Origin: Limnoperna fortunei
Lineage: Eukaryota; Mollusca; Bivalvia; Mytilida; Modiolidae
Length of the DNA stretch: 64,000 nt
NCBI GenBank assembly: GCA_944474755.1
Contig: OX104115.1
Span: 37,397,080-37,461,079 of the forward strand
Direction: 5' to 3'
The notes below the pieces were generated by a model that was given only the letters and a program-made list of their open reading frames with translations, ran no database searches and had not been told where the DNA came from. A program made the position numbers and the translations under genes. Below, piece after piece: positions 11,117 through 24,230 of the stretch (within the stretch, counting starts at the first letter, position 1; each line of letters starts with the position of its first letter).

Positions 11117-12155
11117 TAACAAGTGCTGATTGTGATTGCAAGCAAGTCACAAAAAAATCCCCTCCCGTGCCCACTTTTGTCACAATTCGGACAACTTTTC
11201 AATTTTCGCACTTTGGCGGCCATTTTGAATATGGCGGCCATCTTGGACTTTGGCAGCCATCTTGGATTTGTTCGACATGTTGTTCGTAATATCAATATTG
11301 ACCTAAATGCCAATTTTTGTTGAAATCAGACAACTTTTCAATATTCGCACTTTGGCAGCCATTTTGAATATGACAGCCATCTTGGATTTGTTCGAAAGTG
11401 TCGCCATGTTGTTCGTAATATCAATATTGACCTAAATGCCAATTTTCGTTGAAATCGGACAACTTTTCAATTTTCGCACTTTGGCGGCCATTTTGAATAT
11501 GGCGGCCATCTTGGATTTGTTCAAACATGTCACCATGTTGTTCGTAATATCAATATTCACCTAAATGCCAATTTTCGTTGAAATCGGACAACTTTTCAAT
11601 TTTCGCACTTTGGAGGCCATTTTGAATATGGCGGCCATCTTGGACTTTGGCGGCCATCTTTGATTTGTTCGAACATGTCACCATGTTGTTCGTAATATCA
11701 ATATTGACCTAAATGCCAATTTTCGTTGAAATCGGACAACTTTTCAATTTTCGCACTTTGGCGGCCATTTTGAATATGGTGGCCATCTTGGATTTTTCGG
11801 AAAATGGTCCCATATTGTCCGGGATCTTAATATTGACCTATAAACCTATTTTGGTTCATATCCATATTGTTTGTGATTTTTTATGATTAATTTTGTATTT
11901 TTTTCAAATTCAAAATGGCCGCCAATCCAAGATGGCCGCCATTTTCAAAATTTCGAAATCGGAAAGACCATTTCCTAGTGGTGACCTATCTTTCTGGTAA
12001 GTTTCATTGACCTATGTCTTTTCGACTTCGAGAAATCCTACGGACAAAGTTAGGTCCAGAAGAAGAAGAAGAAGAAGAAGAAGAAGAAGAATAATAATAA
12101 TAATAAGAAACGGTGCAAAAACAATAAATCCCCGACACTTCGTGGTCGGGGATTT
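11117..12155 (+). repeat. Cassette B2
   Basis: The layout is that of B1, again with four tandem units, and it closes with the B-specific stem-loop AAATCCCC/GGGGATTT at 12126-12155. One unit lacks the second GGCGGCCATCTTGG box (near 11500), so internal boxes as well as units vary. Confidence 0.85.
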
Positions 12156-12160
12156 AATAA

Positions 12161-14517
12161 TTAAACATGATTGTGTTGGGATGCCAACACAGAAGTCGCC
12201 CAAATCCCCATGGATAGTATTCCATTCAAATCAGTACATCAAAATACCTCTAGAAATCAAATTTCGTTAAAATCGGACAAAGTTGATGTTTTTGGGGGCA
12301 GGTGTGGTAAAACGGCGGCCATTTTAAAATGGCGGCTTTTGCATCAAATTTGTTTTCGCCACACTGCTCAGGATGGTTAACTCTACCAGTGTACCAATTT
12401 TCATTAAAATCCATCCACCCATCTCCGAGATCTGAGAGGGGGCCAAAAATCTTTAACGGCGGCCATTTTTAAAATGGCGGCCATTTTGAAAATTTCAAAA
12501 GTGGATGGCACACCTCTGAGCGACCCTCCACCCACCTCAGCAGGTTCAGTACATCAAAATACGTCTAGAAATCAAATTTCGTTGAAATCGGACAAAGTTG
12601 ACGTTTTTGGGGGGCGGGTGTGGCAAAACGGCGGCCATTTTAAAATGGCGGCGTTCGCATCAAATTTTTTTTTGCCACACTGCTCAGGATGGTTAACTCT
12701 ACCAGTGTACCAATTTTCATTAAAATCCATTCAGCCATCTCCGAGATCTGAGAGGGGGCCAAAAATCTTTAACGGCGGCCATTTTGAAAATTTCAAAAGT
12801 GGATGGCACCCCTCTGAGTGACCCTCCACCCACCTCAGCAGGTTTTATCTTGATTGGTCAAAGCGTTTTCAAAAAATGTGTCGGACAAGTTCATGATTAA
12901 GAAAAATGTGTGGAAAAGAATAATAATAATAATAATAATTAAACATGATTGTGTTGGGATGCCAACACAGAAGTCGCCCAAATCCCCATGGATAGTATTA
13001 CATGCAAATCAGTACAGCTGTACATCAAAATACGTCTAGAAATCAAATTTCGTTGAAATCGGACAAAGTTGACGTTTTCGGGGGGCGGGTGTGGTAAAAC
13101 GGCGGCCATTTTAAAATGGCGGCTTTCGCATCAAATTTGTTTTCGCCACAATGCTCAGGATGGTTAACTCTACCAGTGTACCAATTTTCATTAAAATCCA
13201 TCCACCCATCTCCGAGATCTGAGAGGGGGCCAAAAATCTTTAACGGCGGCCATTTTGAAAATGGCGGCCATTTTGAAAATTTCAAAAGTGGATGGCACAC
13301 CTCTGAGTGACCCTCCACCCACCTCAGCAGGTTCAGTACATCAAAATACGTCTAGAAATCAAATTTCGTTGAAATCGGACAAAGTTGACGTTTTTGGGGG
13401 GCGGGTGTGGTAAAACGGCGGCCATTTTAAAATGGCGGCGTTCGCATCAAATTTTTTTTCGCCACACTGCTCAGGATTGTTAACTCTACCAGTGTACCAA
13501 TTATCATTAAAATCCATTCAGCCATCTCCGAGATCTGAGAGGGGGCCAAAAATCTTTAACGGCGGCCATTTTGAAAATGGCGGCCATTTTTAAAATTTCA
13601 AAAGTGGATGGCACCCCTCTGAGTGACCCTCCACCCACCTCAGCAGGTTTTATCTTGATTGGTCAAAGCGTTTTCAAAAAATGTGTCGGACAAGTTCATG
13701 ATTAAGAAAAATGTGTGGAAAAGAATAATAATAATAATAATTAAACATGATTGTGTTGGGATGCCAACACAGAAGTCGCCCAAATCCCCATGGATAGTAT
13801 TCCATTCAAATCAGTACATCAAAATACCTCTAGAAATCAAATTTCGTTAAAATCGGACAAAGTTGATGTTTTTGGGGGCGGGTGTGGCAAAACGGCGGCC
13901 ATTTTAAAATGGCGGCTTTTGCATCAAATTTGTTTTCGCCACACTGCTCAGGATGGTTAACTCTACCAGTGTACCAATTTTCATTAAAATCCATCCACCC
14001 ATCTCCGAGATCTGAGAGGGGGCCAAAAATCTTTAACGGCGGCCATTTTGAAAATGGCGGCCATTTTGAAAATTTCAAAAGTGGATGGCACACCTCTGAG
14101 TGACCCTCCACCCACCTCAGCAGGTTCAGTACATCAAAATACGTCTAGAAATCAAATTTCGTTGAAATCGGACAAAGTTGACGTTTTTGGGGGGCGGGTG
14201 TGGTAAAACGGCGGCCATTTTAAAATGGCGGCGTTCGGATCAAATTTTTTTTCGCCACACTGCTCAGGATGGCTAACTCTACCAGTGTACCAATTTTCAT
14301 TAAAATCCATCCAGCCATCTCCGAGATCTGAGAGGGGGCCAAAAATCTTTAACGGCGGCCATTTTGAAAATGGCGGCCATTTTGAAAATTTCAAAAGTGG
14401 ATGGCACCCCTCTGAGTGACCCTCCACCCACCTCAGCAGGTTTTATCTTGATTGGTCAAAGCGTTTTCAAAAAATGTGTCGGACAAGTTCATGATTAAGA
14501 AAAATGTGTGGAAAAGA
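12161..14517 (+). repeat. Three tandem C cassettes (C1-C3)
   Basis: Starts lie at about 12161, 12941 and 13741. Each has the hairpin TGTGTTGG-GATG-CCAACACA (first at 12172-12191) and tag AAGTCGCCCAAAT (12193, 12971, 13773). Two sub-units of about 300-360 bp follow, with ATCAAATTTCGTTGAAATCG, GGCGGCCATTTTAAAATGGC, CATCTCCGAGATCTGAGAGG and CCTCTGAGTGACCCTCCACC. The end phrase is TTTATCTTGATTGGTCAAAG ... ATGTGTCGGACAAG then (AAT)n. Only C3 is followed by closing stem-loops. Frames of 60-115 codons are repeat translations. Confidence 0.85.
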
Positions 14518-14595
14518 ATAATAATAATAATAATAATAATAATAAGAAACGGTGCAAACACAATAAGTCTCCCAAAAAAAATTTTTTTGGGCGAC

Positions 14596-14680
<85 letters not shown>

Positions 14681-14962
14681 GAAACGGTGCAAAAACAATA
14701 AGTCTCCCAAAACTTGTTTTGGGCGACTTAATAATAATAAGAAACGGTGCAAACACAATAAGTCTCCCAAAAAAAATTTTTTTGGGCGACTTAATAATAA
14801 TAAGAAACGGAGTAAAAACAATAAGTCGCCCGACACTTCGTGGTCGGCGACTTAATAAGAAACCGGACAAAAACAATATGTCTCCCAAAACTTCGTTTGG
14901 GAGACATAATAAGAAACGGAGTAAAAACAATAAGTCGCCCGACACTTCGTGGTCGGCGACTT
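14518..14962 (+). repeat. Array of six stem-loops and a long (AAT)n
   Basis: Stem-loops lie at 14565-14597, 14700-14729 and 14760-14792 (type e, left AAGTCTCCCAAA, right TTTGGGCGACTT, with one T-C mismatch), 14823-14853 (a), 14878-14907 (c) and 14932-14962 (a). About 30 AAT repeats lie between the first two (14598-14690). A frame of 170 codons on each strand here is only poly-Ile or poly-Asn from the microsatellite. Confidence 0.9.
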
Positions 14963-17900
14963 AATAATTAAAATTTACGTTTCGCGAAACGTGAAGTCTC
15001 CCAAACGAAGTTACTGATAGTCCTGTGCAGCCTGTGAATCACCTTATATTTGACTTTACAGGTTGCTATCTACCTAGATTTCAAATTCTAATAAAATTGA
15101 AAAAAATGGTAAATTTTCAAATTTTACTGGTATTCTGTTGACACAGACATGTTTCACCTGTCCCACATGAACGTTTGCCTAAAAGAGAATAACAAAAATA
15201 AAGTAAGTGGAGTGTGACGCCAGGGGCATACATATGAACATTGAAATGCTATTGCAATTGATGTAGACAAATGCTAATATGTAACTGCAGACAACATATC
15301 AATGGTCTACCATCAATGCTTCATATTAAACAGACACAAGAAACAAGAGGCCCTAAGGGTCCTGTATCGCTGACCTGGAATTTTTGCTATCAAGGAGCAA
15401 TAGCTTATACAACAAGGAGCTGTTTGACAACTTCGGCCCAATGAAGACTTTTGTAGTGCTTGATGAGCTGAACATTTCAGCAATTGAAAGTTTTTCTCTA
15501 TCTACTATCGTTCTCAAGTTACAGGCAAAAAACACCCAAAATCGCTATTTTTGACTTTTCAAGAGAGATAACTATTACAAGAAGCAGTCTGACAAAGTCA
15601 AACCAATGGAGACTTTTGTAGAGCATGATGAGCTGAGCATTTCAGCAAGTAAAAGTTTTTCTTCATCTACTATCGTTCTCAAGTTAAAGGCAAAAAACCC
15701 CAAAAAATCGCTTTTTTGACATTTCAAGAGAGATAACTCCTACAAGGAGCCATATGACAACTTCGAACCATAAAGTCTTTTGTGGAGCTTGATGATCTGA
15801 ACATTTTAGCAATTGAAAGTTTTTCTCTATCTACTATCGTTCTCAAGTTATAGGCAAACAAGAGGCCCCATGGGGCCTGTATCGCTCACCTGGAATTTTT
15901 GCCATTTTTACTCATACAAAAAGTCATATGTCAATTCAAACCAATTAAAATTGTTTTTCATCTACTATTGTTTTCCTGTTCCAGGTGACAAAATAACAAT
16001 ATATCCACAAAAATCGCTATTTTGGACCATTCAAGAGAGGTAACTCCTACAAGAAGTGGTCTGACAACTTTGACCCAATGGAGACTTTTGTAGAGTTTGA
16101 TGAGCTAAACATTTTAGCAATTGCAAGGTTTTCTCTATCTTTTATCGTTCTCAAGTTATAGGCAAAAAACACCAAAAATCGCTATTTTTGACCTTCCAAG
16201 GGAGATAACTCCCACAAGGAGCAATCTGACCACTTTGACCTAATGAAGACTTTTGTAGAGCTTGATGAGCTGAACATTTGAGCAATCGAAAGTTTATCTC
16301 TATCTACTATTGTTCTCAAGTCATAGGCAAAAAACAACAAAAATAGCTATTTTGGACCTTTCAAGAGAGATAGCTCATAAAAGGAGCCGTCTGACAACTT
16401 TGACACAGGAGACTTTTGTAGAGCTTGATGAGCTGAACATTTTAGCAATTGAAAGTTTTTCTCTATCTACTATTGTTCTCAAGTTATACGCAAAAAACAA
16501 CAAAAATCGCTATTTTGGACCTTTCAAGAGAGATAACTCCGACAAGGAGCCGTCTGACAACTTTGACCCAATGGAGACTTTTGTAGAGCTTAATAAGCTA
16601 AACATTTTAGCAATGAAAGTTTTTCTCTAACTACTATCGTTCTCAAGTAACAGGCACAAAACGCCAAAAATCACTATCTCTTTCAAGAGAGATAACTCAT
16701 ACAAGAAGCCGTCTGACAACTTCGACCCAAAGGAGACTTTTGTATGGCTTTTCATTCTGAACAAGGAAGGTGACTTCAGATTTTTACTATCTATTATAGT
16801 TTTTGAGCTATAATGCTCTAAAGATGGTTTTACCCTATATTCTATTTTTAGCAACAGCGGCCATGTTTTTATGAGCTCAGTTATAATTGAGATAATTTTC
16901 AAAGCCAACACCCTAAGGATGCTTGTGACCAAGTTTGAGCTTAATCCCATTAGTGGTTTCGGAGGAGAAGATTTTTGGAAAATTTAATGGACGACGACGA
17001 CGACAGACGACGACAGACGACGACAGACGCCAAGTGATGAGATAAGCTATCTTGGACCTTTGGTCCAGATGGGCTAAAAACTCAACAATTATACCTATGT
17101 CTTGCCTTGTGCTTCTTTCGTCTCAGACAAAAATGGTATGTCATAGGAAAAATCTAAGAGCACCTCTGAACTTGCCATACCATTTTTCCTTGAAAACAAA
17201 ATTAACCATAGTACAGCTGCATGCCAAAATTCATAAATATCCCAATAGGTTGTTAGAAAATGTTTTTTTCAAAACAAAAGTAAATATAAAGTAAGTATAC
17301 TTTTTTATTAAACAGACATGTTTTTATACAGTATTTTACAAAATGAGTGCTATTATACGCTATACATGTACATATTGACATGGGGCAAAAAGTATATGCT
17401 AAATGGAGGACCAGATAAATGTCAATGTAAACAGTTCATTTGTAAAAATATCATAAATATTCACCAATTGTTTAGACTAATTTAATATATTAATGGCACA
17501 ATTTTGTGAAAAAAAAAATACACAAAATATACAAAAAAAAGTCAATAGGGTGGTTGATATTATCTGTAGGAAAGAAAAATCTTAACAACACTTTATGAAT
17601 GCTCCCATCTTTGGTAGGGTAATCTGTAAAAGTTTCAAATAGGATTGTTTCATGAAGATTTATGACAAATAATATTGGTACGGTTCAAGAAAAAAAAATT
17701 TGAATATGCATTTTTTTCTAGTATTACGAAAATCATTGGTACGGGCGGAACCATACCAACCGTACTGGTTCCTATGACCATGGTACATATTCCTCCTTAA
17801 TTATGCCTGTGACCAATTACCCAATTAAATTTGAGGAGACTTGTGAGCAATCTCAAACTAAAAGTTTCACAAGGCAGACATAGCCATTATTCTGTCATTT

Positions 17901-19150
17901 TCGATTTATAAATAAAAAGGGCAATGTGTTACTTACCATCATGGATTTGATCTTCAGGATAAAAATTATAAACTGTCTGTCTACCTAGGTGTACAATATT
18001 TTAGGTGTGTAGATTTAATTTATGATTTTTATACACTGATTAGCAGATGAGTGATTTAATATCATTCAATTTGTCTTATAAGAATAAGAGTATGCTTGGA
18101 TAAGAGGTTGGAGATGTTAATGTTATATAGATATTTAGAAAATTAAGGCATGGAACTAACAAATTAATAAAACAGCAACCACTTTTAAATTTTTTTAATT
18201 CACAAAACTTTGCAAACATTTTCTTATCATTTTAAGATAATATTCTTTGTAACCTGAGAAAAAATAACCAAGCAACTTTAATTACCCAATTGCGTTGAAT
18301 GCCAACGATGCTGAATTTTTGCAGATTCGGCAACTTTGGCGAATAAATGTTGTGCTAGGGACAGAGAATATATATCTGGTTTAATGAAGGGGATTTCAAC
18401 CTTTTTCAAGTTATAATTAAGTTTATAACATTCAGAGGGCTTAATAATAATAAGAAGGGGAAAACGAAGAAATAGTGTAAGAAAATTCTGATTGCACCAT
18501 TCAACTCGCCATAACAAATTTACTTTAAGAACCCAATTTCATTGAATTCCAACGTTGTTGATTTTTTGCCGATTTGGCAACTTCGGAGGCCATTTTACAA
18601 AAAATAGCGCGTCATATAAAAATTCTGAGTTGACCATTGAACTCGACATACTAAATTTACTTTAGGAACCAATTTTCATTGAGTTCCGACAATGTTGAAT
18701 TTTTGCCGATTTGGCGACTTTGGTGGCCATTTTTAAAAAAATGGCGCGTCGTATAAAAATTCTGAGTTGACCATTGGACTCGGCATACCAAATTTACTGT
18801 TAAAACCCATTTTCGTTAAAATCCGACAAACTTGAATTTTTGGCGATTCGGCGGCCATTTTGAAAATGGCGGCCGGTCGCGCGCGATTTTTTGTAAAAAA
18901 TAAATCAAGACCACTATGCTGAACCTACATACCAAGTTTCATCGAAATCCATCTGGCGGTTCTCCCGGAACTGCATTTTGGCGGGAAAACTTAAATGGCG
19001 GCCATTTTGAAAGTGGCGGCCATCTTGGAAATTCCGAAAGATGATTGCACATCTAGCCAATAGGGTCTAACATCCTACCAGGTTTCAAATTGATCCCATT
19101 TACGGTTTCTGAGAAAAGTGTCGGAAATCTCTACGGGGAAACCAGAAGAA
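14963..19150 (+). repeat. Cassette E, copy 2
   Basis: This is a near-identical duplicate of 3143-7445, offset about 11.8 kb at the start and 11.7 kb at the end. The same palindrome is at 14977-14992, the same tag AAGTCTCCCAAACGAAG at 14994-15010, and the same nested repeat and tail units follow. Differences are scattered single bases, a longer (GAC)n and one unit missing near 18740. The homology extends left through the c and a stem-loops (from about 14855). It stops at the (GAA)(TAA) tail, so the duplicated block is bounded by cassette ends. Confidence 0.9.
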
Positions 19151-20132
19151 GAATAATAACTCGAATTGCCATTGCGAGCAATAGCAGATGTCGCCCCGAA
19201 ATTTTTTTTTTCCGTCATGTGAATTCCAAAATCGATGATTTCATGTTGCTGTCCACATCAAAATATCTCTTGAAGTTGATTTTCATTGAATTCCGACAAT
19301 GTTGTAATTTTTAACGTAACTCGGCAGCCATCTTAAAAATGGCCGCCATTTGAAATTTTTCGTATTATGAATTTCAAAGATGTAATGGTGACGGTGCTTT
19401 GTGTAAAGTTTGATTGGAATCCATCAATGCATAGCAGAGAAATGGAGGCGACAAAAAACCTCCTTTTCCCCATAGGCTTCTATGCAAATGTAACGTGACG
19501 GCCATCTTGTAAAAGGTGGCCATTTTAGAATTTTTTGATATGTGAATTCCAAGATGTAATGATGACGGTGCTTTGTGTAAAGTTTGATTGGAATCCATCA
19601 ATGCATAGCAGAGAAATGGAGGTGACAAAAAACCTCCATTTCCCCATAGGCTTCTATGTAAACGTAACGGTTGTGGCTACGGCCACACGGTGTGAAAATT
19701 TTTTTTCAAACTTTCCTGTCTTCTCGAGGTTGATGAGGTCCAACTTCCTATAAAAATCTTTGGAATATCTCAAACCATGGTGAAGCTATTGTAGAAAATT
19801 CATTTTCCCATAGGCCCCATGTGAAATCTATTTTTAGCCATGGCGGCCATCTTGTTTTTCCGTTCCGCCCCAAAATAATCTCAAACCTGTATCTCATAAT
19901 GGTCTTCCATCAGACCAAGTTTGGTCCCTCTGTGCTTCTAGGTTTCCGAAAAATTAAGGAAAATGCCCAAAATCACTCATGCATAACTTTCTGGTTTCCA
20001 TGGAGATGGTTCCACATATCACCATTTTTAAAGTTGATTGCACAACTTCAGATAGTGGTTCTACTTTATGCCATGTGATGTTCTAATCCAATCAGCCATC
20101 TCTGAGTTATCAGCCGGACAAAAAGTGAGGAA

Positions 20133-20194
<62 letters not shown>

Positions 20195-20251
20195 GTGAAA
20201 AAGAAACAGTAGAATAACAATATGTCGCCCCGACAAAGTCTGGGGCGACAT
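19151..20251 (+). repeat. Cassette F with closing stem-loop f
   Basis: The opening hairpin ATTGC...GCAAT is at 19165-19182 and tag ATGTCGCCCCGA at 19188-19199. The body has two tandem units of about 180 bp (GTGACGGTGCTTTGTGTAAAG, shared with 19560 on) and GGCGGCCATCTTG boxes. The ending TCTCTGAGTTATCAGCCGG then ACAAAAAG is followed by about 22 AAT repeats. The closing stem-loop at 20222-20251 has arms ATGTCGCCCC/GGGGCGACAT. Tag and arm match over 10 bases, and this stem type occurs only here. Small frames are not credible genes. Confidence 0.8.
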
Positions 20252-21040
20252 AATAATTAAAATTTACGTTTCCCGAAACGTTGAAGTCGCCTCCCGTTCC
20301 GCACTTTTGACCGAGTAGAGGGAACTAAAAGTCAAGAGCACAACTTCATAACATGAGCTTTCAGTTGGCCAAGTTTCATTTCGATCGGTTAAAAGATGAG
20401 CGAGAAAACGAGCAAACTTTAAAACGGCCGCCATTTTGAAATCGGAAGTCGGACAAAAATTTTTTTTTGCAAAAATGCTCAGGATAGTTAGCTGTATCAG
20501 TATACCAATTTTCATTGAAATTGCTCTGGCCATAACTGAGATCTGACAACGGCCGCCATTTTGTAAAACTTTAAAACGGCCGCAATTTTGAAACCGGAAG
20601 TCGGACAAAAATTTTGAAAATAATGGCACACTCAGGGTATCATAAGCTACCTGTATACCAAATTTCGTTTAAATCGGATGACGTTTAAATTTTTACAGTT
20701 TTAGGGGGGTGGTGTTCGGATGGCGGCCATTTTGAAATGTCGGCCGCGTCAAATTTTTTTTTGCAAAAAATCCTCGGGATAGGGAGCTGTATCAGTATAC
20801 CAATTTTCATTGAAATTGCTTTGGCAATTACTGAGATCTGACAACGGCCGTCATTTTTTTTCAACGGCGGCCATTTTGAAAATGGCGGCCATTTTGAAAA
20901 TTTCAAAAGTGGATTGCACAACTTCAGGTCAACCTTAGCATGTTCCCAAAGTTTCATCTTGATTGGACATTGGATCTCTGAGAAAATGTGCGGACAAGAT
21001 TGAACGGAAAGAAAAAAGAAAGAAAGAAAGAAGAAGAATA
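20252..21040 (+). repeat. Cassette A (A7) with D-type ending
   Basis: This is an A cassette whose last about 100 bp are the D ending (TTGATTGGACATTGGATC, GAACGGAAAGAAAAAAG). It is a 3'-end swap between families. It runs straight into B3 without a stem-loop. Confidence 0.8.
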
Positions 21041-22290
21041 ATAACAAGTGCTGATTGTGATTGCAAGCAAGTCACAAAAAATCCCCTCCCGTGCCCACTT
21101 TTGTCACAATTCGGACAACTTTTCAATTTTCGCACTTTGGCGGCCATTTTGAATATGGCGGCCATCTTGGACTTTGGCAGCCATCTTGGATTTGTTCGAC
21201 ATGTTGTTCGTAATATCAATATTGACCTAAATGCCAATTTTTGTTGAAATCAGACAACTTTTCAATATTCGCACTTTGGCAGCCATTTTGAATATGACAG
21301 CCATCTTAGATTTGTTCGAAAGTGTCGCCATGTTGTTCGTAATATCAATATTGACCTAAATGCCAATTTTCGTTGAAATCGGACAACTTTTCAATTTTCG
21401 CACTTTGGCGGCCATTTTGAATATGGCGGCCATCTTGGACTTTGGCGGCCATCTTGGATTTGTTCAAACATGTCACCATGTTGTTCGTAATATCAATATT
21501 GACCTAAATGCCAATTTTCGTTGAAATCGGACAACTTTTCAATTTTCGCACTTTGGCGGCCATTTTGAATATGGCGGCCATCTTGGACTTTGGCGGCCAT
21601 TTTGGATTTGTTCAAACATGTCACCATGTTGTTCGTAATATCAATATTCACCTAAATGCCAATTTTCGTTGAAATCGGACAACTTTTCAATTTCGCACTT
21701 TGGAGGCCATTTTGAATATGGCGGCCATCTTGGACTTTGGCGGCCATCTTTGATTTGTTCGAACATGTCACCATGTTGTTCGTAATATCAATATTGACCT
21801 AAATGCCAATTTTCGTTGAAATCGGACAACTTTTCAATTTTCGCACTTTGGCGGCCATTTTGAATATGGTGGCCATCTTGGATTTTTCGGAAAATGATCC
21901 CATATTGTCCGGGACCTTAATATTGACCTATAAACCTATTTTGGTTCATATCCATATTGTTTGTGATTTTTTATGATTAATTTTGTATTTTTTTCAAATT
22001 CAAAATGGCCGCCAATCCAAGATGGCCGCCATTTTCAAAATTTCGAAATCGGAAACAACATTTCCTAGTGGTGACCTATCTTTCTGGTAAGTTTCATTGA
22101 CCTATGTCTTTTCGTCTTCGAGAAATCCTACGGACAAAGTTAGGTCCAGAAGAAGAAGAAGAAGAAGAAGAATAATAATAATAATAAGACACGGTGCAAA
22201 AACAATAAATCCCCGACACTTCGTGGTCGGGGATTTAATAAGAAACCGGACAAAAACAATATGTCTCCCAAAACTTCGTTTGGGAGACAT
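21041..22290 (+). repeat. Cassette B3 plus stem-loops b and c
   Basis: It has five tandem units ending CGTAATATCAATATT. The closing stem-loop b, AAATCCCC/GGGGATTT, is at 22207-22236, followed by an extra type-c stem-loop at 22261-22290 with its own leader. Otherwise it is as B1. Confidence 0.85.
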
Positions 22291-23820
22291 AATTAAAATT
22301 TACGTTTCCCGAAACGTTGAAGTTGCCTCCCGTTCCGCACTTTTGACCGAGTAGAGGGAACTAAAAGTCAAGAGCACAACTTCATAACATGAGCTTTCAG
22401 TTGGCTAAGTTTCATTTCGATCGGTTAAAAGATGAGCGAGAAAACGAGCAAACTTTTAAACGGCCGCCATTTTGAAACCGGAAGTCGGACAAAAAAATTT
22501 TTTTGCAAAAATGCTCAGGATAGTTAGCTGTATCAGTATACCAATTTTCATTGAAATTGCTCTGGCCATAACTGAGATCTGACAACGGCCGCCATTTTGT
22601 AAAACTTTAAAACGGCCGCCATTTTGAAACCGGAAGTCGGACAAAAATTTTGAAAATAGTGGCACACGTAGGGTATCATAAGCTACCTGTATACCAAATT
22701 TCGTTTAAATCGGATGACGTTTAAATTTTTACAGTTTTAAGGGGGTGGTGTTCGGATGGCGGCCATTTTGAAATGTCGGCCGCGTCAAATTTTTTTTTGC
22801 AAAAATGCTCGGGATACGGAGCTGTATCAGTATACCAATTTTCATTGAAATTGCTTTGGCAATTACTGAGATCTGACAACGGCCGTCATTTTTTTTCAAA
22901 GGTGGCCATTTTGAAAATTTCAAAAGTGGATTGCAGAACTTCAGGTCACCCTTATTATGTTCCCAAAGTTTCATTTCGATCGGTTAAAAGATGAGCGAGA
23001 AAACGAGCGGACAACATTGCGAGGGGAAAAAGGAAAACATAAGAAATATAAAAATAATTAAAATTTACGTTTCCCGAAACGTTGAAGTCGCCTCCCGTTC
23101 CGCACTTTTGACCGAGTAGAGGGAACTAAAAGTCAAGAGCACAACTTCATAACATGAGCTTTCAGTTGGCCAAGTTTCATTTCGATCCGTTAAAAGATGA
23201 GCGAGAAAACGAGGAAACTTTAAAACGGCCGCCATTTTGAAACCCGAAGTCGGACAAAAAATTTTTTTTTGCAAAAATGCTCAGAATAGTTAGCTGTATC
23301 AGTATACCAATTTTCATTGAAATTGCTCTGGCCATAACTGAGATCTGACAACGGCCGCCATTTTGTAAAACTTTAAAACGGCCGCCATTTTGAAACCGGA
23401 AGTTGGACAAAAATTTCGAAAATAGTGGCACACTCAGGGTATCATAAGCTACCTGTATACCAAATTTCGTTTAAATCGGATGACGTTTAAATTTTTACAG
23501 TTTTAGGGGGGTGGTGTTCGGATGGCGGCCATTTTGAAATGTCGGCCGCGTCAAATTTTTTTTTGCAAAAATGCTCGGGATAGGCAGCTGTATCAGTATA
23601 CCAATTTTCATTGAAATTGCTTTGGCAATTACTGAGATCTGACAACGGCCGTCATTTTTTTTCAACGGCGGCCATTTTGAAAATGGCGGCCATTTTGAAA
23701 ATTTCAAAAGTGGATTGCACAACTTCAGGTCACCCTTAACATGTTCCCAAAGTTTCATTTCGATCGGTTAAAAGATGAGCGAGAAAACGAGCGGACAACA
23801 TTGCGAGGGGAAAAAGGAAA
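22291..23820 (+). repeat. Two A cassettes (A8, A9)
   Basis: Two full A copies stand head to tail, the second starting at about 23051. Each has palindrome, AAGTCGCC or a slight variant, the GGCCGCCATTTT boxes and the GAGCGGACAACATTGCGAGG ending. No gene. Confidence 0.85.
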
Positions 23821-24230
23821 ACATAATAATAATAAGAAACGGAGTAAAAACAATAAGTCGCCCGACACTTCGTGGTCGGCGACTTAATAAAAATAAGAAA
23901 CGGAGTAAAAACAATAAGTCGCCCGACACTTCGTGGTCGGCGACTTAATAAGAAACGGAGTAAAAACAATAAGTCGCCCGACACTTCGTGGTCGGCGACT
24001 TAATAATAATAAGAAACAGAGTAAAAACAATAAGTCTCCAAACTTCTTTCGGGAGACTTAATAATAATTATAATAAGAAACGGAGTAAAAACAATAAGTC
24101 GCCCGACACTTCGTGGTCGGCGACTTAATAATAAGAAACGGAGTAAAAACAATAAGTCGCCCGACACTTCGTGGTCGGCGACTTAATAATAATAATAATA
24201 ATAATAATAATATTAATAATAATAATAATA
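23821..24230 (+). repeat. Array of six closing stem-loops
   Basis: Type a is at 23855, 23916, 23971, 24096 and 24154. Type d is at 24032-24059 (AAGTCTCC left, GGGAGACTT right), with its own leader AAACAGAGTAAAAACAATA. Units are spaced 55-64 bp and separated by short (TAA)n. The same a-a-d-a-a order recurs at 39951-40216 and 41050-41318. Confidence 0.9.

Noticed and set aside
14518..14962. Integron-type cassettes with attC-like hairpins
   Set aside because: The layout is reminiscent, with bulged hairpins between cassettes, but there are no cassette genes, no integrase and no core recombination sites. Kept only as an analogy.
14433..14964. 170-codon poly-Asn / poly-Ile frames
   Set aside because: Pure translation of (AAT)n and stem-loops.
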